The notes under the pieces were generated by a model. That model made no database searches. It saw only the letters and a list, made by a program, of their open reading frames with translations, and had not been told where the DNA came from. Positions 9,697-16,896 of a DNA stretch of 64,000 nucleotides are shown piece after piece. The stretch is from Micromonospora halophytica (lineage in GTDB: Bacteria > Actinomycetota > Actinomycetes > Mycobacteriales > Micromonosporaceae): assembly GCF_900090245.1 (NCBI RefSeq), contig NZ_FMDN01000004.1, positions 297,829-361,828 on the forward strand, read 5' to 3'. Numbering within the stretch: the first letter of the stretch is position 1; each line of letters starts with the position of its first letter. The position numbers and the translations under genes were made by a program.

Positions 9697-10434
9697 ATGG
9701 ACACGGCACCGACCGCGGCGGCGGTCACCGCGGCCCCGGCGTCGACCGGACGGCCGTACGTGCTGCTCAGCTGCGCCACGTCGATCGACGGCTACATCGA
9801 CGACACCACCGAGCAGCGGCTGCTGCTGTCGAACGACGAGGACCTGGCGCGGATCGACGCGGTCCGGGCCGGCTGCGACGCCATCCTGGTCGGTGCCGGC
9901 ACCGTCCGCTGCGACGACCCGCGCCTGGTGATCCGCTCCGAAGGGCTGCGCCGGGCGCGGGTGGCGCGAGGCCTGCCGCCGTCGCCGATGAAGGTCACCC
10001 TGACCGCCCGTGGCGATCTCGACCCGCAGGCCCGGTTCTTCACCGTCGGCGACGCCGACAAGCTGGTCTACTGCGCGTCGCCGGCGGTGGACAAGACGAC
10101 CGAACTGCTGGACGGTCTGGCCACCGTGATCGACGCGGGAGAGCCGCTGGCACACGACCGGGTGCTGGCCGACCTGGCCGCCCGGGGGGTGCGGCGGCTG
10201 ATGGTGGAGGGCGGCGGCACGGTGCACGCCCAGTTCCTCGGCGCCGGGCTCGCCGACGAACTCCATCTGGTCGTCGCCCCGTTCTTCGTCGGGGACTGCC
10301 GGGCGCCGCGCTTCGTCGGCGACGGTCGGTTCCCCTGGCACCCGGGGCGGCGGGCCCGGGTGGCCGAGGTCCGCCAGATCGGCGACGTGGTGCTGGTGCG
10401 GTACGCCCTCTCGGAGCGCTGCACCGCCGAGTGA
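9697..10434 (+). CDS. RibD C-terminal-type pyrimidine reductase
   Basis: A 245-residue protein starting one base after the cyclohydrolase stop. It is a dihydrofolate-reductase-like fold of the RibD_C family: LLSCATSIDGYIDD (substrate strand), CDAILVGAGTVRCDDPRLVI, and the NADPH-binding RRLMVEGGGTVHAQFLGAG. The deaminase domain of RibD is absent. Riboflavin reductases of this type reduce the ribosyl side chain of the product of GTP cyclohydrolase II, so the pair RibA-RibD_C should give a ribitylated diaminopyrimidine. The first 20 residues are a low-complexity Ala/Thr tail. Confidence 0.88.
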   Translation: MDTAPTAAAVTAAPASTGRPYVLLSCATSIDGYIDDTTEQRLLLSNDEDLARIDAVRAGCDAILVGAGTVRCDDPRLVIRSEGLRRARVARGLPPSPMKVTLTARGDLDPQARFFTVGDADKLVYCASPAVDKTTELLDGLATVIDAGEPLAHDRVLADLAARGVRRLMVEGGGTVHAQFLGAGLADELHLVVAPFFVGDCRAPRFVGDGRFPWHPGRRARVAEVRQIGDVVLVRYALSERCTAE

Positions 10435-10581
10435 CGCCGGTTACTGCGGGTGACCGCTCGTCGTGGTTGAACCACTCGGCGTGTCCACCCGTACCATCGG
10501 ACGCGGCCGACCGACGATCTACTACTGTCCGTCGTACGGTCGAGGCGTCGGAGGACGGACTGCCGGTGGACGGAGGTCAGG

Positions 10582-11136
10582 GTGATCACGGAGGAGGACG
10601 ACGGCCAGGTGACCGCCTGGGCGCTGGCCGCCGGTCAGGGTGACCGCCAGGCCCTGGCGGCGTTCGTCCGGGCGACGCAGGCGCAGACCTGGCGTTTCCT
10701 GCGGCACCTGCTCGCCTCGGCGGAGACCGACGACCTGGTGCAGGAGACCTATCTGCGGGCGATGCGCTCGCTGCCCCGCTTCGCCGGCCGCTCCTCCGCC
10801 CGGACCTGGCTGTTCAGCATCGCCCGGCGGGTCGCCGCCGACCACCTGCGCGCGGCCCGCGCCCGGCCGGAGGTCACCGCCCTCGACGGCCGGGAGCTGC
10901 CGGCGGACGGGCGGTTCGAGAACGGGGTCGTCCTCGACCAGTTGCTCCGGGAGCTGCCGGCGGAACGGCGGGAGGCGTTCGTCGCCACCCAGGTCCTCGG
11001 CCTGTCCTACGCCGAGGCGGCCGAGGTGTGCGGCTGCCCGGTGGGCACGATCCGGTCCCGGGTCGCCCGCGCCCGGGAGGACCTGGTCGCGGCGCTCGAT
11101 GGCCGTACCGGCCGGCGCGCGGGACGCGTCGGCTGA
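10582..11136 (+). CDS. ECF-family RNA polymerase sigma factor
   Basis: A 184-residue protein. Region 2 (residues about 22-90) includes FLRHLLASAETDDLVQETYL, then RTWLFSIARRVAADHLR, the -10 recognition helix area. Region 4 (about 120-175) includes LSYAEAAEVCGCPVGTIRSR, a helix-turn-helix for -35 recognition. It is followed 11 bases later by a gene for a zinc-finger membrane protein, the usual anti-sigma partner. The length is typical for an ECF factor with no C-terminal extension. The target genes are unknown. About 147 bases of non-coding sequence precede it and should hold its own promoter. Confidence 0.9.
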   Translation: MITEEDDGQVTAWALAAGQGDRQALAAFVRATQAQTWRFLRHLLASAETDDLVQETYLRAMRSLPRFAGRSSARTWLFSIARRVAADHLRAARARPEVTALDGRELPADGRFENGVVLDQLLRELPAERREAFVATQVLGLSYAEAAEVCGCPVGTIRSRVARAREDLVAALDGRTGRRAGRVG

Positions 11137-11147
11137 CGGCGGGACCG

Positions 11148-11942
11148 ATGAACGACCTCCGGTACGTACGGTGCGCGAGCTGGCGGGAGATCCTGTCGGC
11201 CCGGCTGGACGGGGAGGAGAGCGCCGAGGAGGCCGCCGCCGCGCAGCGACACCTCGACGGCTGCGCGGACTGCCGCGACTGGCTGGACGGGGCCGCAGCG
11301 GTCAACCGGCGGGTGCGTACCCGGGCGGCGTCCCCGCTGCCCGACCTGACCGACGCCATCCTCGCCGCCGCGCCGCCCCGCCGGCTGGCCGGGTGGCGGG
11401 TCCGGCTGGTGGCCGCGCTGCGGGTGGCGCTCGGCGTGCTCGGCGCGGGGCAGCTGGTTCTCGGGCTGGCGCAGGCCGGCCGGGGCGCGCTCACCGACCA
11501 CCTGCACCCGGCCGGGCAGCACCTGTGGCACGAGGCCGCCGCGTGGAACGTCGCCGTCGGGGCGGGTTTCGTCTTCGTGGCGCTGCGCCGGACCCCACCG
11601 GCGGGTCTGCTGCCGACGCTCAGCGCGTTCGTCGCCACCCTGGTGCTGCTGTCGGTCAACGACGTGCTCACCGCACGGGTGGATGTGTCCCGGCTGGTCA
11701 GCCACGCCCTGCTGCTCGGCGGCTGGCTGGTGACGGTGCTGCTGTCCCGCCCGGCGCTGCGCGCGGGCCGGCCGCCGCCGGTCGACGGGCGGGCGGGCCG
11801 GTCTCGGTGGCGGCTGCGGCTCGACGAGGCCGAGCAGCCGGCGGTGGGGCCCCGGCCCGCCCCGCCGTACGGTGCGCGGGCCGCCGTTCAGCCGGTCGCC
11901 GACCCGGTACAGCGGGCCGACGCCGACCGGTCCGCCGCCTGA
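11148..11942 (+). CDS. Zinc-finger (zf-HC2) membrane protein, likely anti-sigma factor
   Basis: A 264-residue protein with an ATG at 11148. The N-terminus (residues about 8-50) has the anti-sigma zinc motif H-x3-C-x2-C in QRHLDGCADCRDWLDG, preceded by a helix that would clasp the sigma factor. Residues about 85-220 have four hydrophobic helices resembling a small DoxX-like or unknown membrane domain. A Pro/Arg-rich cytoplasmic tail follows. The pairing with the ECF gene and the short gap indicate that it holds the sigma factor at the membrane and releases it on a signal. Having more than one membrane helix makes it larger than a simple RsrA-type factor. Confidence 0.8.
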   Translation: MNDLRYVRCASWREILSARLDGEESAEEAAAAQRHLDGCADCRDWLDGAAAVNRRVRTRAASPLPDLTDAILAAAPPRRLAGWRVRLVAALRVALGVLGAGQLVLGLAQAGRGALTDHLHPAGQHLWHEAAAWNVAVGAGFVFVALRRTPPAGLLPTLSAFVATLVLLSVNDVLTARVDVSRLVSHALLLGGWLVTVLLSRPALRAGRPPPVDGRAGRSRWRLRLDEAEQPAVGPRPAPPYGARAAVQPVADPVQRADADRSAA

Positions 11943-12041
11943 CGCCGCCACCCGACGGGCGTAAGGAGTTCGCAAGCATCGCGCGTCCCTCCCCACCGGC
12001 CGCACGCGGCTACGCTGACCCGGCGGGTGGGGAGGTGGGCG

Positions 12042-12737
12042 ATGACGCAGCGGGTGCTGGTGGTCGACGACGACCGGACGGTCAGCGACGTGGTCTGCCG
12101 CTACCTGGAGCACGCGGGCTACCGGGTGGAGCACGTCGCCGACGGCCTCGCCGCGCTGGCCGCCGTGGCGGCCGCCCCGCCGCACCTGGTGGTCCTCGAC
12201 GTGATGCTGCCCGGGCTGGACGGGCTGGAGGTCTGCCGGCGGCTGCGGGAGCGGCCGGACGGCGTACCCATCGTGATGTTGACCGCGCGCGGCGACGAGG
12301 CCGACCGGATCCTCGGCCTGCAACTGGGCGCGGACGACTACCTGAGCAAGCCCTTCTCCCCGCGTGAGCTGGTGCTGCGGGTCCGGTCGGTGCTGCGGCG
12401 GGCCGGTGGTGAGCCGGCCGGCGCGGTGCCGGAGGTGCTCTCCGACGGGGGGCTGACCGTGCGGACCGGCCCCCGGGTGGCCCGGCTGCACGGCCGTGAG
12501 CTGTCCCTGACGCTGCGGGAGTTCGACCTGCTGGCCCACCTGATGCGGCACCCGGCACGGGCGTTCCGCCGCGCCGAGCTGCTGGAGCGGGTGTGGGGCT
12601 GGCAGTTCGGCGACCAGTCCACGGTGACCGTGCACGTACGCCGGCTGCGGGAGAAGGTCGAGGTGGACCCGGCCGATCCCCGCCGGATCGCCACGGTCTG
12701 GGGTGTCGGCTACCGGTACGAGCCGGTCGATGGCTGA
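12042..12737 (+). CDS. OmpR/PhoB-family response regulator
   Basis: A 231-residue protein. The ATG at 12042 is preceded by GGGAGGTGGG. The receiver domain (residues 1-120) has the acidic pair VVDDDRTVSD, the phosphorylated Asp in VVLDVMLPGLDG, the switch Thr in IVMLTARGDEADR and the Lys in DDYLSKPFSPREL. The C-terminal winged helix (about 140-230) shows LTLREFDLLAHLMRHPARAF and STVTVHVRRLREKVEVDP. It overlaps the histidine kinase gene by 8 bases, so the two make one unit. The signal is unknown; nearby copper and thiol genes make an envelope or metal stress role possible. Confidence 0.93.
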   Translation: MTQRVLVVDDDRTVSDVVCRYLEHAGYRVEHVADGLAALAAVAAAPPHLVVLDVMLPGLDGLEVCRRLRERPDGVPIVMLTARGDEADRILGLQLGADDYLSKPFSPRELVLRVRSVLRRAGGEPAGAVPEVLSDGGLTVRTGPRVARLHGRELSLTLREFDLLAHLMRHPARAFRRAELLERVWGWQFGDQSTVTVHVRRLREKVEVDPADPRRIATVWGVGYRYEPVDG

Positions 12738-13758
12738 CCTCGCCCTGATCTTCGGCGCGGCGCTCGCGGCGGCCTGCGCCGTCGGGCTGCTCGGGGCGGG
12801 CGCGCTGCGGCTGCTGCGCGGCCGGTCGATCACCGTGCACATCACCGTGCTGCTGGCGATGACGGTGAGCGCGGTGGTGGCCGGCGTCGCGGTGATCGCC
12901 GAGGCGATGTTCCTCTCCCCACACGACCTGGAGGTCGTGCTGATCACCGTCTCCGCGGCGGCGGTGGTGAGCCTCGGCGTCGGGTGGCTCTTCGGGAGGC
13001 GGCTCGCCGCCGCGGCGGTCTGGGCCGACCAGGCGCGGGAGCGGGAGCGGCGGATCGAGAAGGGCCGCCGTGACCTGGTCGCCTGGGTGTCGCACGACCT
13101 GCGCACGCCGCTGGCCGGGCTGCGCGCGATGGCCGAGGCGCTGGAGGACCGGGTGGTCGCCGACCGGCGCACGGTCGACGAGTACCACCGCCGGATCCGG
13201 GTCGAGACCGACCGGATGACCCGCCTCGTCGACGACCTGTTCGAGCTGTCCCGGATCAACGCGGGGGCGCTGCGGCTGTCGCTGTCCGCCGTGCCGCTGG
13301 GAGACGTGGTCTCCGACGCGCTCGCCAGCACCGCGCCGCTGGCCGCGGCCTGCCGGATCCACCTGGTCGCCGCCGACTCCGGCTGGCCCACGGTGACCGC
13401 CAGCGAGCCGGAACTGGCCCGGGTGGTCGGCAACCTGCTGCTCAACGCGGTCCGCTACACCCCGGAGGACGGCACCGTGCGGGTCGACGCCGGCCGCGAC
13501 GGCGACGACGCCTGGTTGGCCGTCGCCGACACCTGCGGCGGCATCCCGGAGGCCGACCTGCCCCGGGTGTTCGACGTGGCGTTCCGGGGCGAGCCGGCGC
13601 GCACCCCGCGGCCGGGCAACGGCGGCGTCGAGGGCTCCGGCGGGCTGGGCCTGGCGATCGTGCGCGGGCTGGTCGAGGCGCACGGCGGCCGGGTGGACGT
13701 GCAGAACGTCTCCGGCGGCTGCCGCTTCGTGGTCCGGCTGCCGTTGGCGCACGCCTGA
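12730..13758 (+). CDS. Sensor histidine kinase
   Basis: A 342-residue protein whose ATG lies inside the end of the response regulator gene. Two membrane helices (residues about 1-25 and 40-60), then a third hydrophobic stretch, precede a HAMP-like linker. The dimerisation/H-box is RRDLVAWVSHDLRTPLAGLR with the phosphorylated His. The ATPase domain has the N-box NLLLNAVRYTPEDG, the G1 box DTCGGIPEADLPRVF and the G2 box GSGGLGLAIVRGLVEAHGG. The extracytoplasmic loop is very short, so it likely senses within the membrane. It partners the upstream regulator. Confidence 0.92.
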   Translation: MADLALIFGAALAAACAVGLLGAGALRLLRGRSITVHITVLLAMTVSAVVAGVAVIAEAMFLSPHDLEVVLITVSAAAVVSLGVGWLFGRRLAAAAVWADQARERERRIEKGRRDLVAWVSHDLRTPLAGLRAMAEALEDRVVADRRTVDEYHRRIRVETDRMTRLVDDLFELSRINAGALRLSLSAVPLGDVVSDALASTAPLAAACRIHLVAADSGWPTVTASEPELARVVGNLLLNAVRYTPEDGTVRVDAGRDGDDAWLAVADTCGGIPEADLPRVFDVAFRGEPARTPRPGNGGVEGSGGLGLAIVRGLVEAHGGRVDVQNVSGGCRFVVRLPLAHA

Positions 13759-13816
13759 CCGGCCCAGCTCGTGACCGGCATCTCCAACGGCGGGCTGACC
13801 GCGTGGGCCGCGCCGA

Positions 13817-13851
13817 GGGCTTGGCCCGGCACCACACGCCGGGCCAGGCCC
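13817..13851. terminator. Bidirectional hairpin terminator
   Basis: A 14-bp inverted repeat (13817-13830 pairs with 13838-13851, one G-U pair) with a 7-base loop lies between the convergent kinase and DUF4395 genes. No T-run follows, as is usual in high-GC actinomycetes. Confidence 0.7.
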
Positions 13852-13866
13852 GCTCGCACCGGGCGG

Positions 13867-14304
13867 TCAGGAACCGACCGGCACCCGGGCGGTGACCGGC
13901 CGACCGGTCACCCGGCGCAACGCCAGGTACGTCTCGCAGCCGAGGCAGAGGTCGAAGGCGACGTTGAGGAACGCCGCGGCGAGCGCCGCGCCCGTCGCCG
14001 CCAGGGCGGGCACCGACGCGCCGGTCAGCTGTCCCACGATCGCGAGCAGCGTGAAGACCAGCCCGACGAGCTGCGCGAAGCGCACCGGAGCGGCGGGTTC
14101 GAGTTCGCTCGGCGGGTCGAGCCGCGGCGCGACGAGGACCCGCCAGACCAGCGAGTACGGGCCGAGACTCGGGTTGACGGCGGCGAGCGCGAAGACGGCC
14201 GCCTGGGCGAGCAGCACCGGCACCGCGCCGGTGATCAGCGCGGCGGCGAGGACGACGGTGGTGACGGCCGCGGCGAACCGGGGCGCGCGAGGATCGAGCA
14301 GCAT
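13867..14304 (-). CDS. DUF4395 family membrane protein
   Basis: A 145-residue protein with four hydrophobic segments (AAVTTVVLAAALITGAV, LLAQAAVFALAA, FAQLVGLVFTLLAIVGQL and LAATGAALAAAFLNVAFDL) and a conserved cysteine pattern near the end, FDLCLGCETYLALRRV, characteristic of DUF4395. Family members usually sit beside thioredoxin or sulfurtransferase genes, as here, and the Cys pair could carry sulfur or electrons across the membrane. The function is not established. It is preceded on the same strand by a short leader-peptide ORF and a thioredoxin gene, probably co-transcribed. Confidence 0.8.
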   Translation of the reverse strand: MLLDPRAPRFAAAVTTVVLAAALITGAVPVLLAQAAVFALAAVNPSLGPYSLVWRVLVAPRLDPPSELEPAAPVRFAQLVGLVFTLLAIVGQLTGASVPALAATGAALAAAFLNVAFDLCLGCETYLALRRVTGRPVTARVPVGS

Positions 14305-14376
14305 ACGGGGATTCCGTTCGGCGACGAGGGCGCGGCCCGGACCGGTGGGACCGGCGGGCGCGCGGGGGCGGAGACG

Positions 14377-14463
14377 TCAGGCGGAGCGGAAGCCCGGACA
14401 GAGGCTGGCCGAGAGCCAGCCGTGGTCCACCGTGCGCCGGCGGGTCAACCGCACGCCGGTCAT
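14377..14463 (-). CDS. 28-residue putative cysteine-containing leader peptide
   Basis: A short ORF with an ATG at 14463 that overlaps the thioredoxin stop (ATGA) and a TGA at 14377-14379. The peptide begins MTGVRLTRRRTVDHGWL and contains a single Cys in SASLCPGF. It resembles the actinobacterial 'putative leader peptide' group (basic LTRR, then a late Ser-Ala-Leu-Cys stretch) found upstream of sulfur-metabolism and thioredoxin genes. In that group, ribosome pausing at the Cys codon is thought to report cysteine supply. It sits 72 bases before the DUF4395 gene, consistent with attenuation of that gene. It is too short for ordinary gene finding; the identity rests on pattern and position. Confidence 0.6.
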   Translation of the reverse strand: MTGVRLTRRRTVDHGWLSASLCPGFRSA

Positions 14464-14885
14464 CGCCCGGCCCGCGCCAGCAGCGGCCGCAGGGCGGCGG
14501 TCAACTCGTCCCGGGTCGGCACCCCGGCGGCGCGGCGCACCACGCGACCCGCGCCGTCGACCAGCAGCACGGTGGGGGTACGCCAGACGTCCAGCGCCCG
14601 CACCGCGTCGAGGTGCCGCTCGGCGTCGACCTCCAGCAGGCGTACGCCGGGGACGTCACCGGTGACCTGTTCGAGCACCCGGCGGGTGGCCCGGCAGGGC
14701 GCACAGACCGGGGCGGAGAACTGCACGAGAGTGACCTCGCCGGGGCGTACGCCGAGGGTGTCGAGCGCGGGACGGCCGGTCGCGGCGGCGGGCGCCGCGC
14801 GGAGCCGGCCGTCGCGACGCCGACGCCACACGCCGACAGCGGTGGCGGCCATCAGGACGGCCACCACCACGACGACGCCGGTCAT
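14460..14885 (-). CDS. Membrane-anchored thioredoxin-like protein
   Basis: About 141 residues from the ATG at 14885; a GTG at 14897 is also possible. Residues 1-20 form a membrane anchor (TGVVVVVAVLMAATAVGVW). The rest is a thioredoxin fold with the redox motif CAPC in VQFSAPVCAPCRATRRVLEQ and the cis-Pro segment VWRTPTVLLVDG. CAPC differs from the CGPC of housekeeping thioredoxins and suggests an extracytoplasmic reductase or oxidase. The neighbouring DUF4395 protein and leader peptide support a role in sulfur or thiol handling. Confidence 0.82.
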   Translation of the reverse strand: MTGVVVVVAVLMAATAVGVWRRRRDGRLRAAPAAATGRPALDTLGVRPGEVTLVQFSAPVCAPCRATRRVLEQVTGDVPGVRLLEVDAERHLDAVRALDVWRTPTVLLVDGAGRVVRRAAGVPTRDELTAALRPLLARAGR

Positions 14886-15013
14886 CGACACGCGCACCGC
14901 CCCAGCGTGCCACATTCGTCGTCGCCCCGCCCCGACCGTCCCGCCGGCCGGGAGCCCCGTCCCGGGGCGGGCCGGCCCGGGGGGCGGGGCGGGCGGCAGA
15001 GGTGCGGGCCCGG

Positions 15014-15418
15014 TCAGCTCATGGTGACGAGCAGGTCCCGGCAGGCCTGCTCGCAGGCGCGGCAGGCGTCGGCGCAGATCCGGCAGTGCTCGTGCATGCC
15101 CGCGTGGGCGGCGCACTCGTCGCCGCAGGAGCGGCAGGCCGTGGCACACGCCTCCAACAGGGCGCGGCTCAGATTGGCGTCGTAGCCGGTGTGCCGGGAC
15201 AGCACCCGGGCGGTGGCGGCGCAGACGTCCGCGCAGTCGAGGTTGGTCCGGACGCACTTCGTCAGCTCGGCGACCATCTCCTCGCTCAGGCAGGCGTCGG
15301 CACAGGCGGTGCAGGCCTGCGCGCAGGCGTTGATCGCGTCGATGGTCGCCGCCAGCTTCGCCCGGTCCAGGTTGATGGTCTGCGGGTAGGTCGCCAACAT
15401 CGGCATGGTCGTGGTCAT
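15014..15418 (-). CDS. Four-helix-bundle copper-storage (Csp/DUF326) protein
   Basis: A 134-residue protein. The ATG at 15418 follows CAGGAGGACGACC. It contains at least a dozen cysteines spaced as C-x2/3-C along predicted helices (ACAQACTACADAC, CADVCAAT, ACRSCGDECAAHAGMHEHC, ACRACEQAC), the hallmark of Csp proteins, which bind many Cu(I) ions inside a four-helix bundle. No Tat or Sec signal is visible, so it is the cytosolic Csp3-like type. It lies 1.9 kb from a CopB-type ATPase and its CsoR-like operators, so a copper-detoxification role is likely. Confidence 0.88.
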   Translation of the reverse strand: MTTTMPMLATYPQTINLDRAKLAATIDAINACAQACTACADACLSEEMVAELTKCVRTNLDCADVCAATARVLSRHTGYDANLSRALLEACATACRSCGDECAAHAGMHEHCRICADACRACEQACRDLLVTMS

Positions 15419-15610
15419 GGTCGTCCTCCTGCTCGTCTGGTGGTCACTCCTTCCACTGCCGTACCCGGCCGTTCGGGCACCATGCCGGATTGTGGTCGTA
15501 CGGGTGCCGCGACCGGCCACCCGTCCGGCGGACCGGAGCCGGACGACCGGAGCCCCGGGCCCCGGCCGCCGTAGCGTGGACGGACGCGGGGACGGGGCGA
15601 AAGGAGACCG

Positions 15611-15823
15611 ATGCACGGCACGGGAATGGCGGGCTGGATGTGGGTCTGGCCGCTGCTGGTGGTGGCCGCCCTGGTGGTCCTCGCGGTGCTGGTGGTCCGG
15701 GCCGTCGGAGGAGGAGGTCCGCAGTCGGGAGTCCGCTCCGCCCGGCAGGTCCTCGACGAACGCTACGCGCGCGGCGAGATCGACGAGGAGGAGTACCGGC
15801 GTCGCCGCGACGCCCTCCAGTGA
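15611..15823 (+). CDS. Small SHOCT-domain membrane protein
   Basis: A 70-residue protein with GAAAGGAG before the ATG. Residues about 8-33 form one membrane helix (WMWVWPLLVVAALVVLAVLV). The C-terminus is a SHOCT motif: ARQVLDERYARGEIDEEEYR followed by a short basic tail. SHOCT domains are oligomerisation helices of unknown exact purpose and are common next to heavy-metal resistance genes in actinobacteria, as here. It is divergent from the copper-storage gene, with about 190 bases between them holding both promoters. Confidence 0.85.
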   Translation: MHGTGMAGWMWVWPLLVVAALVVLAVLVVRAVGGGGPQSGVRSARQVLDERYARGEIDEEEYRRRRDALQ

Positions 15824-15924
15824 GCGGCCGACATGACCGGGCGCGGGCGTCATCACGGCTGCGAGCTGAGCACTGGCTACCCTCGGACAACGGTGGCAGG
15901 TTCTCCAGGGCGAGGAGTCGAGGC

Positions 15925-16818
15925 GTGACCCGAGGGTGCAGGACGAAATGGCTCGGCGCGGTGCTCGCGGCGGCCCTGGCGCTCACCGGCTGCACCGGCC
16001 CGGCGAGCCCGAGCAGCGGCCCGACGCCCCCGAGCAGCGGGGCGTCGCCCTCCAGCAGCGGCCCGACGCCCACCGGGGACGGCGAGGAGTTCGGCCACGT
16101 GCACGGCCTGGGTGTCAACCCGCGCGACGGGCAGCTCTACGCGGCCACCCACCACGGCGTGTTCCGGATTACCGGGAGCGGCCCCACCCGCGTCGGCGAG
16201 GGCCGGCAGGACACCATGGGGTTCACGGTCACCGGCCCGGACGAGTTCCTCGCCTCCGGCCACCCCGCGCACGGTGAGGCCGGGCCCGCCCACCTCGGGC
16301 TCATCGGCTCCACCGACGCCGGTCGTACCTGGCGGACCCTGTCCCTGGCCGGCGAGGCCGACTTCCACCTGCTGCGACAGGCCGGCGACACCGTCTACGG
16401 CCTCGACTCCACCAGCGGCGCCCTGATGGCCAGTGCCGACCGCGCCACCTGGGAGAGACGCGCCCGCGTCGAGGCGGACGACCTCGCGGTCGACCCCGCC
16501 CGCCCGGACACCCTGCTGGTCACCGGCGAGCAGGGTGTGCGCCGCTCGACCGACGGCGGTCGTACCTGGTCGCCGGTGGGCGGGCCGGCTGTCCTGCTGC
16601 TGCACTGGTCGACCCGGGAACTGGTCGGTGTGGCCGCGGACGGGCAGATCCTGCGCTCCACCGACGCCGCGGCGAGCTGGACGCCCACCGGCGGGCGGGC
16701 CACCGACGCCCCGGTCGCGTTGACCGCCCACGAGGGGCGGCTCTACCTGGCCACCCGGGACGCGCGGGTGCTACGCAGCGACGACGCGGGCAAGACCTGG
16801 CACCCGGTGGCGTCCTGA
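15925..16818 (+). CDS. F510_1955-type BNR-repeat lipoprotein
   Basis: A 297-residue protein. The GTG at 15925 has a GGAG site 7 bases before it. The N-terminus is a lipoprotein signal (VLAAALALTGC, with the lipobox Cys at about residue 24), followed by a Ser/Pro/Gly linker. The body is a beta-propeller with repeated BNR/sialidase-like boxes: STDAGRTWRTL, STDGGRTWSPV, STDAAASWTP, SDDAGKTWHP. No catalytic sialidase residues are evident. These proteins often accompany copper and metal operons and probably bind something at the cell surface rather than cleave glycans. It is convergent with the copper ATPase gene. Confidence 0.82.
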   Translation: MTRGCRTKWLGAVLAAALALTGCTGPASPSSGPTPPSSGASPSSSGPTPTGDGEEFGHVHGLGVNPRDGQLYAATHHGVFRITGSGPTRVGEGRQDTMGFTVTGPDEFLASGHPAHGEAGPAHLGLIGSTDAGRTWRTLSLAGEADFHLLRQAGDTVYGLDSTSGALMASADRATWERRARVEADDLAVDPARPDTLLVTGEQGVRRSTDGGRTWSPVGGPAVLLLHWSTRELVGVAADGQILRSTDAAASWTPTGGRATDAPVALTAHEGRLYLATRDARVLRSDDAGKTWHPVAS

Positions 16819-16870
16819 CCGTCCGGTTCCGGCCCTCCGGCGGGGCGGCGACCGGCCGGCGTGACCCGGT

Positions 16871-16895
16871 GTCGGCCGGGCCGGCACCGGCCGAC
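16871..16895. terminator. Hairpin between convergent genes
   Basis: A 9-bp perfect stem (16871-16879 with 16887-16895) and 7-base loop directly beside the stop of the ATPase gene; probably terminates both convergent transcripts. Confidence 0.55.
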
Positions 16896-16896
16896 C

